The notes beneath the pieces are model-generated. The model was not told where the DNA came from. It saw nothing but the letters and a program-made list of their open reading frames with translations, and searched no databases. A DNA stretch of 64,000 bases, taken from QQWI01 sp964522015 (GTDB taxonomy: Bacteria; Bacillota; Clostridia; Peptostreptococcales; Acidaminobacteraceae). Made by a program: the position numbers and the translations under genes. Below are positions 51,826 through 59,380 of the stretch, piece after piece. Numbering within the stretch: the stretch's first letter is position 1; every line of letters starts with the position of its first letter. The stretch spans positions 1 to 64,000 of the forward strand of contig CAZFST010000021.1 of NCBI GenBank assembly GCA_964522015.1, given 5' to 3'.

Positions 51826-51841
51826 GTGTGCTTTTACACAA

Positions 51842-51873
51842 AAAACTACTCCGATTTTGCGCAGAGTAGTTTT
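51842..51873 (-). terminator. Intrinsic terminator after rnj
   Basis: Stem AAAACTACTC/GAGTAGTTTT with a 12-nt loop and further T on the minus strand; 20 nt after the rnj stop. Confidence 0.85.
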
Positions 51874-51892
51874 TATAATTAATTTGTTTGAT

Positions 51893-53563
51893 TTAAGAAT
51901 TTGTAGGGACTTCCATAATCACCGGTAAAATCATTGGACGGCGACGCATTTCTTGATAGATATGCTCACTTAACTCGCTTTTGATTTTTGATTTGATGGT
52001 AGTCCAGTCTTTGGTGCCGTTGTTCTGGAGGTTATTAAGCGTTGTCTCTAACTTGATCTTTGCGCCTCTTAAGAAGGTTTCAGACTCTCTTACATAGACA
52101 AAACCTCTGGATATCAAGTCAGGGCCAGACACAATTTTACCTGCTGAGTTCATGGCTAACACCACCATAATCAACCCTTCTTCAGATAAAATCTTACGGT
52201 CTCTGAGAACGATATTGCCAACATCGCCAACACCTAGACCATCAATTAAGGTAGGTCTTGCATCGACTTTGCCAACCACGCCAACGCCTTCTTCTGTAAA
52301 CTCTAAAATATTGCCGTTTTCCATAATGAAGATTTTTTCTTTAGACATGCCTAAATTTTGCGCCAGTTGAGAATGCTGCATCAAATGGGAGTATTCGCCG
52401 TGTAGAGGAATAAAATATTTAGGTTTGACCAATGCGTGAATGAGTTTTAGCTCTTCTTGGCAGGCGTGGCCTGATACGTGGACATCGGCTAAGGCATTGT
52501 AAATTACATTAGCGCCCATTTCGTAGAGCTTATTGATGACTCTGTTGATGCTTTTTTCGTTACCTGGAATTGGAGAAGACGAAAACACGACCATATCACC
52601 TTGTCTGATGCGAAGGGAGAAGTGATCATTATTGGCCATACGTGTAAGGGCTGCCATTGGCTCACCCTGTGAACCAGTTGTGATGACGCAGATTTCGTTG
52701 TCCGGGTAGCCGTGAATATCTTCGATATCCACAACAAGATCTTTAGGAATATTCAAATGACCTGTTTCTGTTGCAACACCTGACACAGTTGCCATTGAGC
52801 GACCAGAAAAGGCTACTTTACGATTATTAGAATGGGCTGCATTGATAATCTGTTGAACACGGTGGACGTTTGAAGAGAAGCTTGCCACGATAATACGGGC
52901 CGCGCCAGCATGTCTAAACAAATTTTCAAAGGTTTCACCCACTGATGATTCACTCATGGAGTAACCTTTACGCTCTGCATTGGTGGAATCTGCTAACAAG
53001 GCTAAAACACCCTTGTTACCAAGATCAGCAAACTTTTGAAGGTTGATAACCTCACCGTCCACTGGGGTGTAGTCGATTTTAAAGTCACCGGTGTGGATTA
53101 CGCGACCCAGTGGGGTTTCGATACAAATGGAAACAGCATCTGGAATACTGTGATTAACCCGGATAAAATCAAGCATAAACGAGCCTAATTTCAGCTTTTG
53201 ATCAGGTTTGACCACCACTAATTTTTGTGGCTTCAATTTTGTGTGTTCTACCAATTTACGCTCAATCAAAGCAATTGTCAGCTTTGTGGCATAAATAGGC
53301 ACTTGAATCTCACGTAAAAAATATGGGAGGGCTCCGATATGGTCCTCATGACCATGGGTGATGACTACCCCTTTAATTTTCTCTTTGTTTTCAATTAAGT
53401 ATGTGATATTTGGAATAACAACATCAATACCCAACATGTCTTCTTCTGGAAACTTTAACCCGCAATCTACAATAATAATTTCATTACCGTACTGGTAAGC
53501 TGTCATATTCTTACCTATTTCGTGTAAACCACCCAGAGGAATTACTTTTAATGATGGTTTCAT
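51893..53563 (-). CDS. rnj: Ribonuclease J
   Basis: 556-residue metallo-beta-lactamase/beta-CASP nuclease with 5'-3' exo- and endonuclease activity. Metal motif THGHEDHIGALPYFL, later HTGDFKIDYTP, LLADSTNAERKGYS, and the beta-CASP segment with TTGSQGEPMAALTRM and HVSGHACQEEL. With rny it gives the Firmicutes RNA decay pair. Its 5' region holds two dyads that could fold in RNA as tandem hairpins. Confidence 0.96.
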   Translation of the reverse strand: MKPSLKVIPLGGLHEIGKNMTAYQYGNEIIIVDCGLKFPEEDMLGIDVVIPNITYLIENKEKIKGVVITHGHEDHIGALPYFLREIQVPIYATKLTIALIERKLVEHTKLKPQKLVVVKPDQKLKLGSFMLDFIRVNHSIPDAVSICIETPLGRVIHTGDFKIDYTPVDGEVINLQKFADLGNKGVLALLADSTNAERKGYSMSESSVGETFENLFRHAGAARIIVASFSSNVHRVQQIINAAHSNNRKVAFSGRSMATVSGVATETGHLNIPKDLVVDIEDIHGYPDNEICVITTGSQGEPMAALTRMANNDHFSLRIRQGDMVVFSSSPIPGNEKSINRVINKLYEMGANVIYNALADVHVSGHACQEELKLIHALVKPKYFIPLHGEYSHLMQHSQLAQNLGMSKEKIFIMENGNILEFTEEGVGVVGKVDARPTLIDGLGVGDVGNIVLRDRKILSEEGLIMVVLAMNSAGKIVSGPDLISRGFVYVRESETFLRGAKIKLETTLNNLQNNGTKDWTTIKSKIKSELSEHIYQEMRRRPMILPVIMEVPTNS

Positions 53564-53598
53564 ATCTTCCTCTTTCTTTTGCGCATCATTGCGCTAAC

Positions 53599-53634
53599 GT
53601 GCGTGTGACGCACTATTACGTGCGTGTGACACAC
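53599..53634. repeat. Twin dyads upstream of rnj
   Basis: GTGCGT-GTG-ACGCAC (53599-53613) is a perfect dyad. GTGCGT-GTG-ACACAC (53620-53634) is the same with one change. Centres are 21 bp apart, two helical turns. They are embedded in a 19-nt direct repeat with one mismatch. Either a pair of operator sites or tandem triloop hairpins in the rnj 5'UTR. Confidence 0.65.
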
Positions 53635-53636
53635 TA

Positions 53637-53669
53637 AAACAAACAACCCAGGAGCGCAACACCCCTAGG
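53637..53669 (-). terminator. Intrinsic terminator after fur
   Basis: Stem CCTAGGGG/CTCCTGGG (two G-T pairs), 7-nt loop, then TTGTTTGTTTT on the minus strand. Confidence 0.65.
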
Positions 53670-53682
53670 CTAGCTTTTCGTG

Positions 53683-54117
53683 CTATTGACAATCTTTACA
53701 AAGGCCAAAAAACTTAAGTTTGTGGTCTTGTACTTTAAAGCCAAATTCTTTTTCTATTTGTGCTTCAAGCGGGTCTAACAAGTCGTCAACGACTTCGCTA
53801 ACTTTACCGCAATTTGTGCATATTAAATGATGATGGTGATGGGAATCTTCGTCTACGTTTAACTCGTAGCGGGTTAAGCCATCGTCAAGGTTTAACTTTG
53901 ATAAAACAGACATATCGCTAAGGAGTTGTAGAGTTCGGTAAACCGTGGCTAAACCAATATCGGGACACCCGTGTCTAACAACATCATAGATTTCTTCTGT
54001 ACTTAAATGTTCGCCTTGCTTCTCAATAACAACATCCAAAATTGCTCTTCTTTGGGGTGTGAGTTTATACCCTTTAGTTTTTAGTGTTTCTTTTAATTGA
54101 TCAAAATTAACAGCCAT
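53683..54117 (-). CDS. fur: Fur family transcriptional regulator
   Basis: 144 residues. N-terminal winged helix (LKTKGYKLTPQRRAILDVV, GLATVYRTLQLL), central metal site in the HHHHH run before LICTNCGKV, and C-terminal CKDC completing the structural zinc tetracysteine. Fur is preferred over PerR because the PerR oxidation-site pattern is not obvious, but this is not certain. A good promoter with a Fur-box-like sequence at the start site indicates autoregulation. Between DUF1292 and rnj. Confidence 0.92.
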   Translation of the reverse strand: MAVNFDQLKETLKTKGYKLTPQRRAILDVVIEKQGEHLSTEEIYDVVRHGCPDIGLATVYRTLQLLSDMSVLSKLNLDDGLTRYELNVDEDSHHHHHLICTNCGKVSEVVDDLLDPLEAQIEKEFGFKVQDHKLKFFGLCKDCQ

Positions 54118-54147
54118 GAGATCCTCGCTTAGAGTTAAGTTTTCAGT

Positions 54148-54162
54148 TGTGAATGATTCTTA
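54148..54162 (-). promoter_or_regulatory. Possible Fur box of fur
   Basis: TAAGAAT-C-ATTCACA on the minus strand is a 7-1-7 imperfect dyad with core GAATCATTC, as in Fur/PerR boxes. It lies just downstream of the fur -10. Confidence 0.45.
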
Positions 54163-54171
54163 ATTAACAAT

Positions 54172-54200
54172 ATCATATCATGGCTGTTTTTGTTTGGCAA
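54172..54200 (-). promoter_or_regulatory. fur promoter
   Basis: Minus strand TTGCCA (54200-54195), 17-nt spacer, TATGAT (54177-54172); each is one base from consensus. Confidence 0.65.
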
Positions 54201-54233
54201 GTGAAACTTTATCGTTTGAGAACCAAACTCATT

Positions 54234-54485
54234 CTAGTCTTCAGAATCCTGTAGTTCATAATAAGCGTCAATGACTTCTTGAACTTCATCTTCACTCTCA
54301 ATGATTTCAAACTGATCGTCACCATCGCTGTCTTTTGTCATGCGGAAAATATAATCTTCTTCTTCAACTTCGTCAAAGAGAATGGCATATTCTGTATCAT
54401 TAATCTTAAGTGTTGCAACCACCACTAACTCAAATGGTTTTTCGTCCTCATCATAAAGCGTTACGCGTTTAACTTCTTCTGTCAT
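54234..54485 (-). CDS. DUF1292 protein (YrzB type)
   Basis: 83-residue acidic protein: VTLYDEDEKPFELVVVATLKINDTEYAIL, then DEVEEEDYIFRM. The YrzB/DUF1292 family has no established function and nearly always lies next to ruvX and ireB. It overlaps ruvX by 4 nt. Confidence 0.9.
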   Translation of the reverse strand: MTEEVKRVTLYDEDEKPFELVVVATLKINDTEYAILFDEVEEEDYIFRMTKDSDGDDQFEIIESEDEVQEVIDAYYELQDSED

Positions 54486-54925
54486 AGTGTATGCCCCTCC
54501 TTGTCCAGGTAACTCTGCAAAATGACGATGGCCGCCATTTTATCAATAATCGACTTGCGCTTTTGTCGACTTAAATCCGCATCAATCATCATCCGCTCCG
54601 CTTGAACCGTGGAAAGTCTTTCATCCCACATTACCACTTTTACGGCTTTCATCTCTCGCTCTGTATAATGGATTTTCTTTTCAATTTGCTTCACTAAAGC
54701 CTCAACCTTTTCAGCTTGCGGGCCTTTAGAACCATTCATATTAAGCGGCAAACCCACCACCAGTGTCTCCACTTGGTACTCCACCATATAATTCATCAGA
54801 TGATTCACATCCGCTTTAAGACTGACACGTCTGTAATTCTCAATCCCTTGGGCAATAATGCCAAAAGGGTCACTCATGGCAATACCAATTGTTGCATCGC
54901 CCACATCTAGGCCCATCATTCGCAT
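54482..54925 (-). CDS. ruvX: Holliday junction resolvase-like RuvX (YqgF)
   Basis: 147-residue RNase H-like protein. MGLDVGDATIGIAMSDP (first Asp), VVGLPLNMNGSKGPQAEKV and WDERLSTVQAE (acidic residues). Homologues act as Holliday junction nucleases or in pre-16S rRNA maturation (YqgF). It is in the ireB-ruvX-DUF1292 cluster, here split from ireB by an aldo/keto reductase. Confidence 0.94.
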   Translation of the reverse strand: MRMMGLDVGDATIGIAMSDPFGIIAQGIENYRRVSLKADVNHLMNYMVEYQVETLVVGLPLNMNGSKGPQAEKVEALVKQIEKKIHYTEREMKAVKVVMWDERLSTVQAERMMIDADLSRQKRKSIIDKMAAIVILQSYLDKEGHTL

Positions 54926-55004
54926 ATTTTTTCCTTGTCTCTGGCTGAGGCCAGTCTATCAGGCTAAAAGCCAATTCTAGCTAGCGCCAGTCTTTCACTA
55001 TCTA

Positions 55005-55982
55005 TCAAATAATTTTAATACAAAAATCAGGACATTTTTTAGCACAATAGCCACATAAAACACATTTGGTTTGGTCTACAGTCATCTTGTCCAAAAGGGT
55101 ATTGTAGCTCATCGCGCCATGTTGGCACCCGTAAACGCATGCTTGGCAACGGGTGCACCAAGGGTCAATGCAAATGCGTTTGGTCCGCTTGGCAAGCCGA
55201 GCCTCTAAATCTTCGCCGATGGGGGCCCCTGTAAGCCGCAAAACATTATAATCGATTTCATCTTCTGATTGCATGCCCAGTGCAAAACTATCAAAATAGG
55301 GTTTTGAAAGGGCAAAGTCAAAGGCTGCAGTCTTTTGTTTTAACAAATGACCACCACCTAATATTTTCATGCCGTAAATCCCCTTACCACTGGCATGGGC
55401 GGCCTCAATGGCAGCTCCCATTTCTTGAACGGTGCCCCCTTGAATGCCCACACCTGCCACATTAAAAATCGGGTGGATGACTTCAATCTCCGGAAACTTA
55501 AGAGCCGCTTCAACCCCTTGCACATAATGGGTACTAAGGCCGATGGCCCGTATCTTTCCCTGTGCTTTAAGTTTGTGATAGGTTTCTAGAGCTTCAAAGT
55601 GTCCTTTGATGGTCCATTCACTTTCTTGCTCGTGCATCAACCAGATATCAATATAGTCCCGCCCAAGCATCCGAAGGGCTTTTTCCACACTTTCAATGGC
55701 ACCCTTTGTATCGTAGGCATAGGACTTAGAAGCAATCACTAAATTGTGAGCCCCTACCCGCTTTAACCCATTGGCAATATGGGGATAATTATCGTATAAA
55801 TCCGCCGTATCTAAAAAGTTTACACCCTTTTGATAGGCATAGTCAATCAGTTCACCAGCCCGCTCTGGGGTTAGGTTTGCTTGAAGGGGCCCCAATGTGA
55901 GCCCCCCATAGCAAAGCTTTGATACTTCAAGGCCAGTATGGCCCAGTGTTTGATAAATCATTTTTCTTTCAGGAGATATCAT
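55005..55982 (-). CDS. Aldo/keto reductase with C-terminal 2[4Fe-4S] ferredoxin domain
   Basis: 325 residues. AKR barrel: TLGHTGLEVSKLCYGGLTLG, the catalytic Asp-Tyr type segment FLDTADLYDNYPHI, then the Lys strand LVIASKSY and His in WLMHEQESEW. The C-terminus has CTRCQACVYGC and CVLCGYCAKKCP, two [4Fe-4S] clusters. Such proteins are common in anaerobes; substrate unknown, with electron exchange with ferredoxin probable. The start overlaps ireB by 4 nt; a second ATG seven codons in is an alternative. It interrupts the usual ireB-ruvX pair. Confidence 0.9.
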   Translation of the reverse strand: MISPERKMIYQTLGHTGLEVSKLCYGGLTLGPLQANLTPERAGELIDYAYQKGVNFLDTADLYDNYPHIANGLKRVGAHNLVIASKSYAYDTKGAIESVEKALRMLGRDYIDIWLMHEQESEWTIKGHFEALETYHKLKAQGKIRAIGLSTHYVQGVEAALKFPEIEVIHPIFNVAGVGIQGGTVQEMGAAIEAAHASGKGIYGMKILGGGHLLKQKTAAFDFALSKPYFDSFALGMQSEDEIDYNVLRLTGAPIGEDLEARLAKRTKRICIDPWCTRCQACVYGCQHGAMSYNTLLDKMTVDQTKCVLCGYCAKKCPDFCIKII

Positions 55983-56227
55983 TTTTCTTCTTGTAGAAAT
56001 GATTTTAAGAGTTCCTCTAGAATTTCGTCTCGCTCAACGCGGCGTATCATTGCACGAGCGTTGCCTTGAGACGTGATATACGTGGGATCTCCAGAAATCA
56101 AGTAGCCTACCATCTGATTGATCGGGTTATACCCCTTGCTTTCTAATGCTTGGTAGACTTCATCAAGAATTTCTTTGATTTCTACGGTGCGATCTTTCTC
56201 GACAGTAAATCTCATTGTTTTTGACAT
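55979..56227 (-). CDS. ireB: IreB family regulatory phosphoprotein
   Basis: 82-residue UPF0297/IreB protein: MRFTVEKDRTVEIKEILDEVYQAL, KGYNPINQMVGYLISGDPTYIT. In Enterococcus it is phosphorylated by the IreK Ser/Thr kinase and affects cephalosporin resistance. The start is the ATG 8 nt after AAAGGGG. alaS-ireB order is conserved. Confidence 0.93.
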   Translation of the reverse strand: MSKTMRFTVEKDRTVEIKEILDEVYQALESKGYNPINQMVGYLISGDPTYITSQGNARAMIRRVERDEILEELLKSFLQEEK

Positions 56228-56241
56228 ATGCGTCACCCCTT

Positions 56242-58884
56242 TTAGTTGTTTACCAGTATTTGGAGTTGTTCCAGAGCTTCTTTTAGCTTGCTAGCGTCTT
56301 TGCCGCCTGCTTGTGCCATATTGGGACGACCACCGCCGCCACCACCGCAAATTTTTGCGAGTTCTTTTACTATATTACCACAATGTACCCCATCTCTAAC
56401 AGCTTTGTCGTTGGCTTTAGCAATAAAATTCACTTTATCGCTTTCGACATTTGCTAAAAGGACCAATGTTGCATCAGAGTGTTCTGCTAGACGGTCTGCT
56501 AGATTTCTAAGAACTTCTAGATCTTGGTCGTGGAATTCTCCAACGATCATCCGAGTGGTCCCTATCATTTGAACGTTTTCTTCAATGGTTGCAAAGCTTG
56601 CATTGGCTTGTGTTTGCTTCATTTTTGCTAATTCTTTGTTCAGTGACTTTGTTTCTTCCACAAGGGATTCAACTTTTTGGACCAAATCTTCACGCTTGAT
56701 TTTAAGGGCACTTGCTGCACTATCTAGCATGGCTTCTTGTCTATTGAGGTAAGCGTAAACGCCGCGGCCTGTGGTTGCCTCAATCCGTCTCACACCAGCT
56801 GCAACACCGCCCTCTGAAAGGAGCTTGAACATGCCGATTTCAGCAGCAGACTGGATATGGGTACCACCACAAAGCTCCATGCTGTAGGTGTTTATGGCGT
56901 CGCCAACAGTTACCACCCGAACCGTATCCCCGTATTTTTCACCAAACAGAGCCATGGCACCTAACTTCTTAGCCTCGTCAATTGGCATTTCTTCTACTTT
57001 AACAGTGAGGCCTTCAAATATTTTTTGGTTCACAATTTTTTCAACTTCAGTCAGCTGAGCCTGAGTCATCCCTTGGAAATGGCTGAAGTCAAACCGCAAC
57101 CGTGCTACTTCTACCAAGGAACCAGCCTGTTCTACGTGATCTCCCAAAACATCTTTTAACGCTTGGTGCAGTAGATGGGTTGCCGTATGGTTTCTGGCAA
57201 TATCCAGTCTTTCTTCTTTGTTGACCCGAGCTGTTAGCATGTCGCCCACAGCAAGGGTTCCTGAAATCAAGGTCACCGTGTGTAAAAATGCTCCGGATTT
57301 TGATTTTTGCGTATCTTTAACGGCAAGCATGGCATCCATATTTTCTAGAATGCCGCTATCACCTGTTTGTCCGCCGCTTTCACCGTAGAATGGGGTTTTG
57401 TCTAAAATAACAATTCCTTCTTCGCCCACAATTAAACGCTGTACCAATTCTCCATCTCGAATAATACCCACCACATTTGCAACTGTTTCAATGTGCTGAT
57501 AGCCCACAAAAGTCGTTGTGAATTCTTGCACTAAGGCATCAGAATTTTTAGACCAACCCAGGGTATCAGAATCTCTAGAGCTTCTTGCCCGTTCTCTTTG
57601 AGCTTTCATTTCATCTTCAAAAGCATCTAAGTCAACTGAAAGGTGCTTTTCTTTTAAGATTTCATTTGTCAAATCAAGTGGAAAACCGTAAGTGTCATAT
57701 AATTTGAAAGCCTGTTCACCAGGGAGCACCGTGCCACCACTTGACACTAATGCATCGATATAACCCGTCAAGATAGAAAGGCCTTGATCGATGGTTTGCT
57801 CAAACCGCTCTTCTTCAATGGCAATGACTTTTTTAGTGTAGTCTTGGCGCTCAATGAGTTCAGGATAAGCTTTCCCTGATACTTCAATCACCGTATCCAC
57901 CAATTGATACAAGAAAGCACCTTGAATCCCAAGGAGTCTACCGTGTCTTGCAGCCCTTCTAAGAAGACGGCGCAGTACATAACCCCGACCTTCGTTGTTT
58001 GGTGTGACCCCATCAGTTACAAGGAAAGTCACTGCTCTGATATGATCTGTGATGATTCTAATGGATGAATCCGTTTTATCGCTGATCCCGTATTCCTTTT
58101 GAGCAAGGTCAGTGACTTTATCTCTGATATGCTTGATTGTGTCTATATCAAAGATAGAATCCACTTCTTGCAGTAAGCACGCCACACGCTCAAGTCCCAT
58201 ACCCGTATCGATATTGGGCTTTAGAAGCAAATTGTAGTTGCCCTTTTCATCTTTTTCGTATTGCGTAAACACATGGTTCCAAAACTCGATAAAACGGTCG
58301 CAGTCACAACCTGGCTTACAATCAGGATTGTCGCAACTATATTTTACGCCTCTGTCAAAATAGATCTCAGAGCAGGGTCCGCAAGGGCCTACACCAGTTC
58401 CGATTTCCCAGAAGTTATCCGCTTTGCCAAGTCTAACAATGCGATCTGCTGGTACCCCTTCTTGCTTGAGCCAAATATCATAAGCCTCGTCGTCTTCTAG
58501 ATAAACAGTGACCCACAGACGGTCTTTATCAATATTGAGATCGTTAGTGATAAAATCCCAGCCATAATGGATGGATTCTTTTTTAAAGTAGTCACCAAAA
58601 GAAAAGTTGCCCAGCATCTCAAAGAAAGAAGCATGGCGGGATGTATGTCCTACGTTTTCAATATCCGTGGTACGAATACACTTTTGGCAAGTTGCCATAC
58701 GGCTGTGAGGCGGTTCTTCAGCACCTGTAAAATAGTCTTTTAAAGGCACCATACCAGCGCTGATCAAAAGTAGGGTTTTATCTGTCAGGGGCACCAAGGG
58801 GTAAGAAGGTTGCACTAAGTGACCGTTTTTTTCGAAGTAAGCCAGGAATTTTTCCCGGATGGTATTGAGACTCATTTTTTCCAT
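56242..58884 (-). CDS. alaS: Alanyl-tRNA synthetase
   Basis: 880-residue class II synthetase. Motif 2/3 region and zinc-binding NHTATHLLHQAL and MELCGGTHIQ in the editing domain are present; the C-Ala domain ends with a glycine-rich CGGGGGGRPNMAQAGGKD. The start KFLAYFEKNGH is typical. SD AGGAGG, 8 nt. A T-box leader precedes it, so expression responds to uncharged tRNA-Ala. Confidence 0.98.
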   Translation of the reverse strand: MEKMSLNTIREKFLAYFEKNGHLVQPSYPLVPLTDKTLLLISAGMVPLKDYFTGAEEPPHSRMATCQKCIRTTDIENVGHTSRHASFFEMLGNFSFGDYFKKESIHYGWDFITNDLNIDKDRLWVTVYLEDDEAYDIWLKQEGVPADRIVRLGKADNFWEIGTGVGPCGPCSEIYFDRGVKYSCDNPDCKPGCDCDRFIEFWNHVFTQYEKDEKGNYNLLLKPNIDTGMGLERVACLLQEVDSIFDIDTIKHIRDKVTDLAQKEYGISDKTDSSIRIITDHIRAVTFLVTDGVTPNNEGRGYVLRRLLRRAARHGRLLGIQGAFLYQLVDTVIEVSGKAYPELIERQDYTKKVIAIEEERFEQTIDQGLSILTGYIDALVSSGGTVLPGEQAFKLYDTYGFPLDLTNEILKEKHLSVDLDAFEDEMKAQRERARSSRDSDTLGWSKNSDALVQEFTTTFVGYQHIETVANVVGIIRDGELVQRLIVGEEGIVILDKTPFYGESGGQTGDSGILENMDAMLAVKDTQKSKSGAFLHTVTLISGTLAVGDMLTARVNKEERLDIARNHTATHLLHQALKDVLGDHVEQAGSLVEVARLRFDFSHFQGMTQAQLTEVEKIVNQKIFEGLTVKVEEMPIDEAKKLGAMALFGEKYGDTVRVVTVGDAINTYSMELCGGTHIQSAAEIGMFKLLSEGGVAAGVRRIEATTGRGVYAYLNRQEAMLDSAASALKIKREDLVQKVESLVEETKSLNKELAKMKQTQANASFATIEENVQMIGTTRMIVGEFHDQDLEVLRNLADRLAEHSDATLVLLANVESDKVNFIAKANDKAVRDGVHCGNIVKELAKICGGGGGGRPNMAQAGGKDASKLKEALEQLQILVNN

Positions 58885-58940
58885 TGTTGATTCCTCCTAA
58901 TGTTAGTGGTTCGATTGGGTGACAACTGATGAAACTAAGA

Positions 58941-59165
58941 CCAAAAAACAAAAAATACCTCTGCGCGAACTGTAGGGACGAGCATGGCTCGCGGTACCAC
59001 CCTACTTATCTAGTGATCGCTCAGAAGGTCTTAATTAACCTCTCAATTTAACGCATTGCTACGGATGTTCACCGATATAATCAGCTAGCATCAGCTCCGA
59101 AGCTGCTTCTATCCCCTTGAAGGCTTTCAGCCTGTGACCTTCTCTCTACCGGTGGGGAATTCTTT
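58941..59165 (-). promoter_or_regulatory. T-box riboswitch leader of alaS
   Basis: The T-box sequence AGGGTGGTACCGCG is present on the minus strand at about 59003-58990; UGGU fits pairing with an ACCA end and discriminator A of tRNA-Ala. Stem I begins near 59152 (GGTAGAGAGAAGGTCACAGG), and GCTGATGCTAGCTG around 59090-59103 can supply a GCN specifier. The terminator stem pairs TACC-GCGA with TCGCG...GGTA and ends in TTTTTTGTTTTTT (about 58955-58943). Confidence 0.93.
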
Positions 59166-59169
59166 CTTC

Positions 59170-59197
59170 ATCAAAGCTATTAAGATTTAATTGTCAA
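59170..59197 (-). promoter_or_regulatory. alaS T-box promoter
   Basis: Minus strand TTGACA (59197-59192), 16-nt spacer, TTTGAT (59175-59170). The start site would fall about 10 nt before T-box stem I. Confidence 0.6.
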
Positions 59198-59303
59198 ACC
59201 AATGGGGTTTTCTTGTAAAACCTATTACAATGACTATATCAAAGAAATTGGAAAAATTCAAGCTAAATAAAGGCTAGCCTTAAAAAGTACGGCACAAAGG
59301 GGT

Positions 59304-59340
59304 GGCGCACAACATGGTTGATCGAGCCAGATTGCGCGCC
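59304..59340 (-). repeat. Inverted repeat downstream of the mannosidase gene
   Basis: Arms GGCGCGCAA/TTGTGCGCC (one G-T pair) with a 19-nt loop, about 40 nt after the mannosidase stop. A short palindrome AAGGCTAGCCTT followed by TATTT lies 20-30 nt further on. Together they may end the transcript, but neither is a classical terminator. The rest of this intergenic stretch up to 59165 shows only the alaS promoter. Confidence 0.4.
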
Positions 59341-59380
59341 TTATAATGAATCACCTCTAAGCCCCAAACCACAGAACTCT

